NCBI GenBank assembly: GCA_003577245.1
Contig: QEVS01000005.1
Coordinates: 62,001 to 126,000 of the forward strand
DNA from: a bacterium
GTDB lineage: Bacteria; Chloroflexota; Dehalococcoidia; Tepidiformales; Tepidiformaceae
Length of the DNA: 64,000 nt
Direction of reading: 5' to 3'
The translations under genes were made by a program, and so were the position numbers. The first letter of the stretch is position 1. Each line of letters starts with the position of its first letter. This document shows positions 36,247-50,076 of this stretch, piece after piece. The notes beneath the pieces are model-generated. The model did not search any database. It saw only the letters and a list, made by a program, of their open reading frames with translations, and had not been told where the DNA came from.

Positions 36247-39200
36247 ATGACCACTGCGCGCGGCGTGGTGCGAGGGGGTGTCTCTGTCCCCCTCGACATC
36301 CAGGCCTATGGCCGAATCCCCAACGTCCTCGAAATTCCCAGCCTCATCAAAATCCAGCTCGATAACTTCGACTGGTTCAAGCGTGAAGGCCTCCGCGAGC
36401 TCCTCAGCGAGATCTCGCCTATCCAGGACTTCACCGGCTCCAAGATGGACCTCGTCTTCGGCGACTACGAGTTCCGCGAGCCCAAGCATTCCCAGGATGA
36501 GTGCCGCGAGCGCGACATGACCTTCGCCGCGCCCCTCTTCGTCGACGTCGAGCTCCGCATCAAGGAATCCGGCGAAATCAAGGAGCAGCGCCTCTTCTTC
36601 GGCGACTTCCCCCTCATGACCGAACGGGGAACGTTCATCATCAATGGCGCCGAGCGCGTGGTCGTCAGCCAGCTCGTTCGTTCCCCGGGCGTTTACTACA
36701 CCCTCGAAACAGACCCCGCCAGCGGCCGCCGCCTCTGCTACGGCAAACTCATCCCCAACCGTGGCGCCTGGCTTGAGTTCGAAACCTCGAACCGCGACCT
36801 CGTCTCCGTCAAGGTCGACCGCAAGCGCAAGATCCCCGTCACCAGCCTCCTTCGCGCCATCGATGTTCCCGGCCTCCTCCCCGGCGACCGCGATAACCCG
36901 CGCTTTGCACGGTACTTCGCCGCCCAGGACCGCTTCGAAGCCTCACAGGCCGCTGAGGACGAGAAGGCCCGCGATGCCGAGCTGCGCCCCCTCGAGTCCG
37001 ACCTCGGTACGGATGAACGCCTCCTGGCCATGCTTAGCGACGTCGATACCCACGACGTCCACCAGTACACCATCGCCACCATCGCGAAAGAGCCCAGCAA
37101 GAACAAGCACGAGGCTCTGATCGAGTTCTACCGCCGCATCCGGCCGGGCGACCCGCCAACCCCCGAGAATGCGCGCCTCCTCATCAACCAGCTCTTCTTC
37201 AATCCGCGCCGCTACGACCTGGGACGCGTTGGGCGCCACAAGCTCAACTCGCGTCTTGAGCTCGAAGACCCCACCACCCAGCGCTGGCTCCGCCCCTACG
37301 ACCTCCTCGGCATCGTCCGCGAGCTCATCAACGTCAATAACGGCCGGGGCCACGCCGATGACATCGACCACCTCGGCAACCGCAGAGTGCGCGCCGGTGG
37401 CGAACTCATCCAGCAGCAATTCCGCGTCGGCCTCCTCCGCATGGAGCGCGTTGTCCGCGAACGCATGACCATCACCGACCCCGAAGAGGCGACCCCGAGC
37501 GCCCTCATCAACATCCGCCCGGTGGTGGCCGCCATGAAGGAGTTCTTCGGCGGTAGCCAGCTCTCCCAGTTCATGGACCAGACCAACCCCCTGGCAGAGC
37601 TCACCCACAAGCGCCGCCTTAGCGCCCTCGGCCCCGGCGGCCTCTCCCGCGACCGGGCCGGCTTCGATGTCCGCGACGTCCACTACAGCCATTACGGCCG
37701 CATCTGCCCAATCGAAACTCCCGAAGGCCCGAACATCGGCCTCATCGGCTCCCTTGCCACCTACGGCCGTCTCAACGAGTACGGCTTCATCGAAACGCCC
37801 TATCGCCGCGTAGTGCGCGAGCTCCCCGCCGATGACCCCCGCGCAATAAACCGGGTTCTCCGCGAGGACATCATCGATAGCAGCGGCGACGTCCTCGCAA
37901 GGGCCGGTGAGACCATTGACGACGCCATGGCCCAGCGGATCCTCAAGCTTGGCCGCCGCCTTCCCATCCGGCCTTTCGTCAGCGAAGAGATCGTCTACCT
38001 CACCGCCGACAAAGAGGACAAGTACATCATTGGACAGGCCAACGCAGCCCTCGACACCGAAGGCCACTTCGTCGAAGACCGCGTGGGTATGCGCATCCAC
38101 GAGCATTTCAAGATGGCCCCGCCCGAGGAGATCGACTACCTCGACGTGTCGCCCAAGCAAATGGTCTCCGTCGCCACCGCCCTCATCCCCTTCCTCGAAC
38201 ACGACGACGCGAACCGCGCCCTCATGGGCTCGAACATGCAGCGCCAGGCGGTGCCGCTCATCCGTCCGGAAGTCCCCCTTGTTGGCACCGGCATGGAACG
38301 CCGCACGGCCGTCGATAGCGGCCATGTCGTCGTCGCAGCCGGCCCCGGCGAAGTCATCGAAGCCACCGGCGCCCGCATCGTCGTCAGCTACGACGACCCT
38401 GCCTATGGCCAGGTATCCTATCCCCTCACCAAGTTCACCCGCTCCAACCAGGGAACGTGCCTCAACCAGAGGCCCCTTGTGGTACGCGGTCAGCGCCTCC
38501 AGGAAGGCGACCCGCTCATCGATAGCTCCAGCACCCAGGGCGGAGACCTCGCCCTCGGCCAGAACGTCCTTTGCGCCTTCATGAGCTGGGAAGGCTACAA
38601 CTTCGAAGACGCCATCATCATCAGCCAGAACATGGTGCGCGAAGACAAGTTCACTTCCATCCACATCGAAAAGCACGAGGTGGAAGCCCGCGATACCAAG
38701 CTCGGCCCTGAGGAGATCACCCGCGACATCCCCAACGTAGGCGAGGAAAGCCTCAAGGACCTGGACGAGGACGGCATCATCCGTATCGGCGCCGAGGTGC
38801 GCGAAGGCGACATCCTCGTCGGCAAAATCACCCCCAAGGGTGAAACCGAGCTCACGGCCGAAGAGAAGCTCCTTCGCGCCATCTTCGGCGAGAAGGCCCG
38901 TGAGGTTAAGGACACCAGCCTGCGCGTCCCCCACGGCGAAAAAGGCAAGGTGATCGAAGTCCGCGTCTTCAGCCGCGACGACCACGAGACTCTCCCCGCG
39001 GGCGTCAACAAGCTCGTCCGCGTCAGCATCGCCCAGCGCCGCAAGATCTCCGAAGGCGACAAGATGGCAGGCCGCCACGGCAACAAGGGCGTCATCAGCC
39101 GCATCCTCCCCCGCGAGGACATGCCCTACCTTGAAGATGGCACCCCCATCGATATCATCCTCAACCCGATCGGCGTCCCCAGCCGCATGAACATCGGCCA

Positions 39201-40078
39201 GGTCCTCGAAACCCACCTCGGCTGGGCCGCCAATGCCCTCGGCTTCCGTGCCATCAGCCCCGTCTTCGATGGCGCCGACGACATCTCCATCGACGACTCC
39301 CTTGCCCGCGCCTGGATAGCCCAGGAATCAGGGGCCGTCTACTACATCGACCCCCGCGACCGCGGTTTCAACCCCGGCGTGGCCGTTGACTGGCTCAATG
39401 AACGGGGATTTGATGGCCACGCCGTCTTCACCCGCCCCCAACCGGGCGCTGCCAGCCGCGCCTGCATGGAGATCTTCCTCAAGGAAGCCGGCCGCGAGTT
39501 CCCCGCCAATGCCCGGCTCGATGACCTCCAGGCCCTCGCCCAGGCCGTCTATTCCGAGACCGGCGTTCCGCCGCCCCTCTACGGCAAGATGCGCGTCCGC
39601 GATGGCCGGACCGGCGAGCTCTTCGACCAGCCCGTGACTGTGGGCTACATCTACATGCTCAAGCTCATCCACCTGGTCGAGGACAAGATCCACGCCCGCA
39701 GCACGGGCCCCTACTCGCTCATCACGCAGCAACCTCTCGGGGGCAAGGCCCAGTTCGGCGGCCAGCGCTTCGGCGAAATGGAAGTCTGGGCACTCGAAGC
39801 CTACGGCGCCGCCCACATCCTCCAGGAGCTCCTCACCGTCAAGTCCGACGACGTTGTGGGCCGCGTCAAGACCTACGAGGCCATTGTCAAGGGCGAAGAT
39901 GTCCTTGAGCCCGGCGTTCCTGAATCCTTCAAGGTTCTCGTCAAGGAACTCCAGAGCCTCGGCCTCTCCGTTGAAGTCTCCAACGACGAAGGAAGCGTCA
40001 CCTTCCTTGAAGACATCGGCAGCGACTTGCCTGAGCTTGGCATCAACCTCTCAGGGTTCGAAGCGGAGGATCTTTTCA

Positions 40079-40095
<17 letters not shown>
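36247..40095 (+). CDS. rpoB: RNA polymerase beta subunit
   Basis: A 1282-residue core subunit. The rifampicin region is intact ([20 protein letters not shown], about residues 434-453, then [12 protein letters not shown]). It carries the residues found in rifampicin-sensitive enzymes: the Gln, Asp, His and Ser equivalents of E. coli 513, 516, 526 and 531. [32 protein letters not shown] and [17 protein letters not shown] are further conserved blocks. The C-terminus overlaps rpoC by 17 nt, with the rpoC ribosome site inside rpoB. The usual rplJ-rplL genes are not upstream. The protein lacks the large beta insertions of proteobacteria. Confidence 0.97.
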
Positions 40096-44548
<4,453 letters not shown>

Positions 44549-44578
44549 CCCGCTTCCGTCCCGTGCAGGCCAACACGA

Positions 44579-44612
44579 GGGGCCTCCCAATCCGGGGAGG
44601 CCCCGTCTATTC
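44579..44612. terminator. Terminator between convergent rpoC and ispF
   Basis: GGGGCCTCCC (44579-44588) pairs with GGGAGGCCCC (44595-44604) over 10 bp with a 6-nt loop. The following GTCTATT is only moderately T-rich. It lies between two convergent transcripts and may serve both. Confidence 0.7.
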
Positions 44613-44631
44613 CCCCGTCATCCCGGACCGG

Positions 44632-45108
44632 TCAACCAGCCGGCGCAAGCAAGACGGCGGCGGTTGCTGCCATTGCTTCGCCGCGGCCAACTGCCCCCAG
44701 GCCCTCAGCGGTCTTGGCTTTCACGCTCACTGCCCCGGGGTCGACGCCCGCAATCTCAGCGAGTCGCTGCCTGATGTGCGGGATGTACGGCGCGAGCTTC
44801 GGACGCTCGGCCCGGACTGTTGCATCCAGGTTCACCAGCTCCCAGCCAGCGGCTCTTGCCATCTTCATGGCCGCACGCAAGAAGTCCGCGCTATCCGCTC
44901 CCGCAAACCGTGGGTCCGTCGGCGCGAAATGCTGCCCTATGTCGCCGAGCGCCAGCGCACCGAGCACAGCATCGGTGATTGCATGTATCAGCACGTCGGC
45001 GTCGCTGTGCCCGGCCAGCCCAGGGCCCTCCTCAATGATGACCCCGCCCAGCACCAGCGCACGGCCTTCGTCCACGCGGTGGATGTCCTCTCCCTGTCCT
45101 ATCCGCAA
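44632..45108 (-). CDS. ispF: 2-C-methyl-D-erythritol 2,4-cyclodiphosphate synthase
   Basis: A 158-residue MEP-pathway enzyme that cyclises CDP-ME-2-phosphate, releasing CMP, on the way to isoprenoids and undecaprenyl carriers. Zinc ligands are in GQGEDIHRV (Asp, His) and near GGVIIEEGPGLAGHSDADVL. DIGQHFAPTDPRF and KAKTAEGLGAVGRGEAMAA are conserved motifs. The first codon appears to be TTG 45108, overlapping ispD by 10 nt. It is organised as ispD-ispF, the common pairing, and the two are probably translationally coupled. Confidence 0.94.
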   Translation of the reverse strand: MRIGQGEDIHRVDEGRALVLGGVIIEEGPGLAGHSDADVLIHAITDAVLGALALGDIGQHFAPTDPRFAGADSADFLRAAMKMARAAGWELVNLDATVRAERPKLAPYIPHIRQRLAEIAGVDPGAVSVKAKTAEGLGAVGRGEAMAATAAVLLAPAG

Positions 45109-45779
45109 CTCGATCGCCCCTCACTTCGCACGATGGCAGCGGCAAGCTCCAGGTCGAGGGGCCGCGTCACTTTGAGGTTGCCCGGGTCGCCCGTTACCAC
45201 GGCCGTCTCAAGCCCAAAGCGCGCGAGCATTGCCGCATCGTCCGTCTCGTCATCGTCGCTGGCTGCTGCCGCGTCCAGCCACGCCTGCCGGAGCACCACT
45301 TGCGGAGTCTGTGCCGCCCAGAGCATCGCACGCTCAAGGTGACCCACCACCATGCCGTCGCGAACCTCCTTCACCGTGTCCGTCACCGGGATGGCCGCGA
45401 TTGCCCCCGCCCTGCCCTCTGCCGCCGCAATGCAGCGCTCGATGAGCTCCGGCGTCACAAGCGGCCGGGCGCCATCGTGGATCGCAACATAGCGCGACCG
45501 GGCCGCCCGCAAGCCCGCTTCCACACTGTCGCGCCGTCTCGCGCCGCCTGCTACCACCAGGCCGGGCTTCTCCCCGGCTGCCGATAGCAGTACCTGCTCA
45601 ACACCTTTGAGAGAGCCTTCCCCGGTTACCACGACTACACGTTCAACACTAGCAGCGGCCGCGAACGCTGCTATCGACCACGCCAGCACGGGCCTTCCGC
45701 ACAGGTCAGCGAACAGCTTGTCCGCCGGCCCAAACCGGGTCGATACGCCCGCCGCCACGATCACGGCATCCACCTTCAT
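45099..45779 (-). CDS. ispD: 2-C-methyl-D-erythritol 4-phosphate cytidylyltransferase
   Basis: A 226-residue MEP-pathway enzyme joining CTP and methylerythritol 4-phosphate. The nucleotide loop VDAVIVAAGVSTRFGPADKL is at residues 3-22; many homologues read AAGxGxRxG. VAIHDGARPLVTPELIERCI near residue 98 and AAIPVTDTVKEV near residue 128 are typical. The ATG 45779 lacks a Shine-Dalgarno. TAGCTT ends 6 nt upstream, suggesting a leaderless transcript. Confidence 0.94.
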   Translation of the reverse strand: MKVDAVIVAAGVSTRFGPADKLFADLCGRPVLAWSIAAFAAAASVERVVVVTGEGSLKGVEQVLLSAAGEKPGLVVAGGARRRDSVEAGLRAARSRYVAIHDGARPLVTPELIERCIAAAEGRAGAIAAIPVTDTVKEVRDGMVVGHLERAMLWAAQTPQVVLRQAWLDAAAASDDDETDDAAMLARFGLETAVVTGDPGNLKVTRPLDLELAAAIVRSEGRSSCG

Positions 45780-45785
45780 GGGCGC

Positions 45786-45791
45786 AAGCTA
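45786..45791 (-). promoter_or_regulatory. -10-like TAGCTT before ispD
   Basis: The hexamer on the minus strand ends 6 nt before the ispD ATG. It matches the TANNNT pattern seen at neighbouring leaderless starts. Confidence 0.4.
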
Positions 45792-45853
45792 CCACTGCCG
45801 CCGCTTTGTGTCGCAAACCCCCGGACCCGGGTGCGGTCATCCCTCTCCGCCGC

Positions 45854-45859
45854 TAGACT
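45854..45859 (+). promoter_or_regulatory. -10-like TAGACT, leaderless arrangement
   Basis: TAGACT ends 6 nt before the ATG at 45866. An identical hexamer at identical spacing precedes the zinc-ribbon gene at 47004. Confidence 0.5.
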
Positions 45860-45865
45860 CCCGGT

Positions 45866-46651
45866 ATGCCCTATGCCAGCGTGAACGGGACCCGGCTCTA
45901 CTTCGAGCAGCACGGCGCCGGTGATGACCTGGTGCTCCTGCACGGCGCGGGCGGAAACCACCTCTCCTGGTGGCAACAGCTCCCCAAGTTCAGCCGCAGC
46001 TTCCGCTGCACCGTGTACGACGCCCGCGGTTGGGGGCTGAGCCGCGGTGACGTGGCGGCCGGCCGCTGGGCCTTTGGCACCGACCTCATCGCGCTCATGG
46101 ACCACCTCGGCATCGAACATGCCCACGTCGTTGCTCACTCCATGGGAGGGCGAGCCGTCGCTGGCCTCGCCCGGCTGGCGCCTCGGAAGATCCGTTCCCT
46201 CGTCCTTTCGGGTACCACCGCAGGCGCAACCGATGACCGTGTCCGCGAAATCCAGGACGAGCTTCGAGACCTTCGTGGCAACGGCAACCTCCGTGAGCAC
46301 GCGCTCGCCAGCGAGTTCGAACAGGCACAACCCGCTCTGGCTCTCCTGTACCGGCAGATAAACGCCCTGAATCCTCCCCGCCCCAGGGGCATGCTCGGCC
46401 GCCCGCCACCATCCTATCGCGGCAGCATGCACGGGTTCCTTTCCGATCTCGGGATTCCCGTCCTCTTCATCGTCGGCGAGCACGATCGCATCACCTCGCC
46501 CGAGATGGTCAGGCAGGCTTCATCACTCGTCATAGGGGCCATCCACCACGAAATCCCCGGCGCCGGGCACTCCGCCTACTTCGAGCGCGCCGATGAGTGG
46601 AACCGCATCGTGCTCGCATTCCTCGCTGCCCTCCCCGAAGCGGGTGCGTGA
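45866..46651 (+). CDS. Alpha/beta hydrolase
   Basis: A 261-residue alpha/beta hydrolase without a signal peptide. The oxyanion motif HGAGGNHLSWW is near residue 26, the nucleophile elbow VVAHSMGGRAVAGLA near residue 90, the acid in FIVGEHDRITS near residue 210, and the catalytic His in PGAGHSAYFE near residue 233. It resembles 3-oxoadipate enol-lactonase or epoxide-hydrolase-type enzymes, but the substrate cannot be assigned. Divergent from ispD with an 86-bp gap. Confidence 0.82.
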   Translation: MPYASVNGTRLYFEQHGAGDDLVLLHGAGGNHLSWWQQLPKFSRSFRCTVYDARGWGLSRGDVAAGRWAFGTDLIALMDHLGIEHAHVVAHSMGGRAVAGLARLAPRKIRSLVLSGTTAGATDDRVREIQDELRDLRGNGNLREHALASEFEQAQPALALLYRQINALNPPRPRGMLGRPPPSYRGSMHGFLSDLGIPVLFIVGEHDRITSPEMVRQASSLVIGAIHHEIPGAGHSAYFERADEWNRIVLAFLAALPEAGA

Positions 46652-46682
46652 TGGCGCAGTTGCCAGCCCGGCATTCATCGCT

Positions 46683-46688
46683 TATGGT
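46683..46688 (+). promoter_or_regulatory. -10-like TATGGT before small gene 46698
   Basis: TATGGT ends 9 nt before the ATG at 46698, with no ribosome site between. The spacing is the same as for TATAAT before the rmlA-like gene. Confidence 0.35.
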
Positions 46689-46697
46689 CTACCGGTT

Positions 46698-46979
46698 ATG
46701 GCGAGTCTATGGTCGAGGCTGCGCGAGTCACTGCGCGAACGCTTCTTCGGCGAGCACTGGGTTGAGCCGTCCAACGAGATCACGCGCGCTGTTCTCGCCG
46801 GCGCCCGCTCTACATCCCTCCCGGCCGCTCCCCTCTACGCCCGCGACTCCCGGGACCTTGTGTTCACCTATGACCAGCTGGTCAACCCGACGCCGGCAGG
46901 CCAGCCCGAACGGGCAGCTGATGCGGCCCCTGGCGCCTCGCGACCGCCTGCGGCCCGCCGACCCGGCCGCGCTGCCTGA
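46698..46979 (+). CDS. Small hypothetical protein
   Basis: A 93-residue protein of unknown function that I do not recognise. The first 35 residues are amphipathic and charged (MASLWSRLRESLRERFFGEH). YARDSRDLVFTYDQLV is in the middle, and an Ala/Pro/Arg-rich tail is probably disordered. There is no signal peptide or membrane helix. It lies between the hydrolase and the zinc-ribbon gene, with a probable leaderless start. Third-position GC is similar to its neighbours, so it is likely real, but no domain supports it. Confidence 0.5.
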   Translation: MASLWSRLRESLRERFFGEHWVEPSNEITRAVLAGARSTSLPAAPLYARDSRDLVFTYDQLVNPTPAGQPERAADAAPGASRPPAARRPGRAA

Positions 46980-46991
46980 GCACCCATTTGC

Positions 46992-46997
46992 TAGACT
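46992..46997 (+). promoter_or_regulatory. -10-like TAGACT before the zinc-ribbon gene
   Basis: TAGACT ends 6 nt before ATG 47004, as at 45854-45859. This predicts a leaderless mRNA. Confidence 0.5.
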
Positions 46998-47003
46998 CTC
47001 CCC

Positions 47004-47234
47004 ATGGCAATCTACGAATACTACTGTCCCACCTGTAGAACCCGCTTCGAGCGGCGCCGCCCCATGACCGAAGCCGCCATCGCAGTCACATGCGACCGCG
47101 GGCATGAGGCCGAACGGGCCCTCTCGGCGTTTGCCGTGTCTCGGGGCGCTGGCCCGGGCATGGCTGAAATGCCCATGGGTGGTGGCTGTTGCGGTGGTGG
47201 CGGCGGTTGCGCCTGCTCTGCCGCCCGCAACTAG
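47004..47234 (+). CDS. FmdB-family zinc-ribbon protein
   Basis: A 76-residue protein. The start MAIYEYYCPTCRTRFERRRP holds the C-x2-C of the FmdB regulatory domain. The second metal pair is CDRGH, a Cys and a His where homologues usually have C-x2-C. The C-terminal 25 residues are rich in Gly and Cys (GGGCCGGGGG). FmdB-like proteins are small putative regulators of unclear role. Its TAG overlaps the stop of the convergent DUF1461 gene within a CTAG tetramer. Confidence 0.8.
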   Translation: MAIYEYYCPTCRTRFERRRPMTEAAIAVTCDRGHEAERALSAFAVSRGAGPGMAEMPMGGGCCGGGGGCACSAARN

Positions 47235-47971
47235 CTTCCCGGGCCTGCGCGCGCACGTTCCCGATCGTCCCCGCCCTGTTGCCTTGCGATGAGCAGGTAG
47301 CCCGTGGCAAGAGCCGCCGTGGCAACCGCCTCGGCGATTGCCATTACTCCCACCGTTAGCGTCGCTTCCTCCCAGAACTTCTCCGGGAACATCTGGATCA
47401 GGTGGTCTGTGTCGGGATCCAGCTGCCAGAGGTCATTCGAAAACGCCAGCTCGTGGAACTGCGTCCAGGCGCTATCAAACCCCGTGATGGCAAGTGCTCC
47501 GACCGCCCCAAGCGCAACCACGCCTGCGCCTACGCCGCCCAGCGCCAGCCATGCCAGCTCCCGCAACGGCCGTTCCCGCGCCCAAAGGAAGACCCCCGTC
47601 ACGTAGGCCAGCACGAAGGCCAGCGAGATCTCGTTCACACGGTAGACGAGCCGGACCAGCGACTTCACATCGCGCATGTGCTCCACTTCACGAGCATTGA
47701 AAAGCGGCGCTTCCTGCCCGTTCTCACTCACCACGATGCGCAGGGTCTCCGCGTCATTCTCAAAGTACTCGATGATCTCCTGGGCCGACCGGTCGAGCTC
47801 GGCGAGTGCAATCCCTGTCGCGCGGTCCGCATCGTGCTTGCGAAGCCCGGACTCGTAGAAGCCGGCGTCACTCGCGAGAATGCGAACATTACTGGTCACG
47901 AACAACACCGGCAGGGCGACCACGAAACAGGCCGCCGCCACCTTCGCGAGCACTCTCATCCCCGTTGCCAT
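47231..47971 (-). CDS. DUF1461 (TIGR01906-type) integral membrane protein
   Basis: A 246-residue protein. An N-terminal membrane segment (about residues 8-26) is followed by an external domain with LFNAREVEHMRDVKSLVRLV, the family hallmark. Then come three to four hydrophobic segments (about residues 112-130, 140-165 and 205-230). The function of the family is not known; it is common in Firmicutes and Chloroflexota. ATG 47971 is used; ATG 47959 is an alternative. No partner gene is evident, and the 181 bp behind the start carry no feature I can identify. Confidence 0.82.
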   Translation of the reverse strand: MATGMRVLAKVAAACFVVALPVLFVTSNVRILASDAGFYESGLRKHDADRATGIALAELDRSAQEIIEYFENDAETLRIVVSENGQEAPLFNAREVEHMRDVKSLVRLVYRVNEISLAFVLAYVTGVFLWARERPLRELAWLALGGVGAGVVALGAVGALAITGFDSAWTQFHELAFSNDLWQLDPDTDHLIQMFPEKFWEEATLTVGVMAIAEAVATAALATGYLLIARQQGGDDRERARAGPGS

Positions 47972-48152
47972 GCGCTAACTGGCACTGCCGCCATGGTGGC
48001 CAGCGCCCGGCTTGCTTGTCAAACCCGCTTCCGGGCCCCGGCGGGTGACACGCCTGCCCTTTTCGACCCGCCCGCGCACCACGCCGCAACCGTTTCTGCT
48101 GCACCCATTCGCCAGGGCGCCCGCGCGCTCCCTCCGCTCCCCTGAGGCGCCG

Positions 48153-49547
48153 TCAGGTCCGCGGCCTTATTGGCTCGATGGGCAGGATTACCCCGGGGTT
48201 GAGAATCCCCCGGGGGTCGAAGCTCCGCTTGATCGCCGCCATGGTCATGATGTCTGCCGGCGACCGCGTGAGGTGGAGCCAGGGAGTCTTGGCCACGCCC
48301 ACCCCGTGTTCGGCGCTGATGCTGCCACCGAGTCCGGCCACAAGCATTAGCACCGCGTCATCCGCCCCTTCGTCGTCCGGTTCCAGCCCGAGCAGGTTCA
48401 CATGCAGGTTGCCGTCTCCAATGTGCCCGAAGAGGATTGCGCGCGCGCCCGGGACCACCTCCGCAACGGCCCCCCGCACCCGGTGCTCGAACTCCGCGTA
48501 CGCCCCCAGGGGCAGAGCAATGTCGAGCTTGTGGGGCACGCCCTCGGCGCTGATCGATTCGGTGTGACGCTCCCGGTAACGCCACAGCTCGTCCCGCAGG
48601 CGGCGGTCTGTCGCAACCGCGCTGTCGAGCACCTCGCCCGCCCCATCGAGCGCCATCACCAGCGAGGGGGCCGGGTCTGTTGCGGCGGCGCATTCCACCA
48701 GCAGGTAGGCAGGGTACGCCTGCGAGAACGGCATCGGGGCGCCCGTGTGCTTGCATACCAGCTCCACGCCTTCGGCGAAGAACACCTCCTGGGCCTCCAC
48801 TGAAGGAACCGAGGCCCGGATCCGTGCGGCGACCGACAGCGCCGCGCGGACATCGGGCACCGCCAGCAGCGCTACGGCACGCGCTGGCAACGCCGGCACC
48901 AGCCGCAGCCGCGCCCGCGTAACCACAGCGAGAGTCCCCTCGCTTCCGCTCAACAGGCCCCCAAGGTCGTATCCCGTGTTGTCTTTGCGCAGCCCGGGCA
49001 TGCGCCGGATGACGCTGCCGTCTGCCTTCACCGCCTCTATCCCGAGAAGCTGCGCCCGCATGGGCCCGTAGCGCATCATCCGAATCCCGCCCGCGTTCGT
49101 GGCGATCATTCCGCCAATGGTGGCGCTGTCTCGCGAAGCAAGGTCCACACCAAACGCCCATCCCGCATCGCGGGCATGTGCCTGCAGCCGCGCCAGTGTT
49201 GCCCCGGCGCCGGCCGTCACCTCGCCCGCTTCCTCGTCAACTGCGTCGAGATGGTCAAGCCGCTTCAGGCTGAGGACGATCTCCCCTCGCCGCGGCACGC
49301 TCCCCCCGACAAGGCCGGTGTTCCCACCCTGGGGTACCACGGTCGCGCTCGCCTGTTCGCAGGCCCGCAGCACGGCTGCTACCTCTTCCGTTGAACCCGG
49401 GCGAACCACGAAGCGCGACCGGCCGGAGTACCGCCGCGTCCAGTCCGTCTCGTACGAGGCCCGCAATTCGGGGTCGAGCAGGACGTGCGCCTCTCCGACG
49501 ATGCTGGCCATCTCGGCGGCGAGGGCGTCGCTCCCCGTGTGTGTCAC
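48153..49547 (-). CDS. FAD-linked oxidase (GlcD / D-lactate dehydrogenase type)
   Basis: A 464-residue flavoprotein of the VAO/PCMH fold. The FAD-binding domain has FVVRPGSTEEVAAVLRACEQ, VVPQGGNTGLVGGS near residue 74, and DSATIGGMIATNAGG. The C-terminal cap has FGHIGDGNLHVNLL near residue 372 and GSISAEHGVGVAKTPWL near residue 411. It oxidises a 2-hydroxyacid, probably glycolate or D-lactate; the choice is inference. No GlcE or GlcF subunit is adjacent. GTG 49547 is preferred to upstream starts because TATAAC ends 7 nt before it. Confidence 0.88.
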   Translation of the reverse strand: MTHTGSDALAAEMASIVGEAHVLLDPELRASYETDWTRRYSGRSRFVVRPGSTEEVAAVLRACEQASATVVPQGGNTGLVGGSVPRRGEIVLSLKRLDHLDAVDEEAGEVTAGAGATLARLQAHARDAGWAFGVDLASRDSATIGGMIATNAGGIRMMRYGPMRAQLLGIEAVKADGSVIRRMPGLRKDNTGYDLGGLLSGSEGTLAVVTRARLRLVPALPARAVALLAVPDVRAALSVAARIRASVPSVEAQEVFFAEGVELVCKHTGAPMPFSQAYPAYLLVECAAATDPAPSLVMALDGAGEVLDSAVATDRRLRDELWRYRERHTESISAEGVPHKLDIALPLGAYAEFEHRVRGAVAEVVPGARAILFGHIGDGNLHVNLLGLEPDDEGADDAVLMLVAGLGGSISAEHGVGVAKTPWLHLTRSPADIMTMAAIKRSFDPRGILNPGVILPIEPIRPRT

Positions 49548-49990
49548 GCTGCCAGTTATACCGCTGCCCGGCCCGCCGGGCGAACGTCCGCTCTGCCGGC
49601 CTTGATCATGCCCAACGCTACCGTGCAAGCGGCGGCCAGGGTGAAGACGCCACCCAGGGCGGGCCCACCATCATCCTGACGACTATTGGCCGCAAGTCCG
49701 GGAAGGAAGTGACAACCGCCGTCAACTACCTTGACCGGGGAGAGGACATCATTGTCGTGGGTTCGCTTGCCGGCCTCAGCATGCACCCGCACTGGTCGCT
49801 CAACCTGGAAAAGACTCCCCGCGCCTGGGTCCAGCTCCATGAGCGCCGCTGGCAGGTGAACGCGCGCAAGATCACGGGCGAAGAACGGGCGAAGCTCTGG
49901 CCCACCCTCACGGCGCACTTCCCTCTCTGGGGCCACTTCCAGAAGTACAGCGACCGCGAGTTCAACGTCTTCGTCCTCTCCCCTGCGTAG
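49541..49990 (+). CDS. Deazaflavin (F420)-dependent nitroreductase-like protein, uncertain start
   Basis: The C-terminal 120 residues match the DDN/DUF385 split-barrel family. GPTIILTTIGRKSGKEVTTA is the first strand and F420-phosphate loop, IIVVGSLAGLSMHPHWSLNL near the middle, and EFNVFVLSP at the end. Members use F420H2 or bind related flavins. Homology begins near DHAQRYRASGG, but there is no ATG there. The only usable start in frame is GTG 49541, which overlaps the divergent FAD gene by 7 nt and adds about 20 unconserved residues. A non-canonical start or an N-terminal truncation is possible. Confidence 0.65.
   Translation: MSRCQLYRCPARRANVRSAGLDHAQRYRASGGQGEDATQGGPTIILTTIGRKSGKEVTTAVNYLDRGEDIIVVGSLAGLSMHPHWSLNLEKTPRAWVQLHERRWQVNARKITGEERAKLWPTLTAHFPLWGHFQKYSDREFNVFVLSPA
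49555..49560 (-). promoter_or_regulatory. -10-like TATAAC for the FAD-linked oxidase
   Basis: On the minus strand TATAAC ends 7 nt before GTG 49547. It differs from TATAAT only in the last base. Confidence 0.4.
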
Positions 49991-50076
49991 GCGACAGCCC
50001 CGCCGGCACGGCGCGGGCCCGCAACGCTCCATGCATCCCGCGCGGCTGTCTGCCGCATCACAGGAGGTCCCTGACC

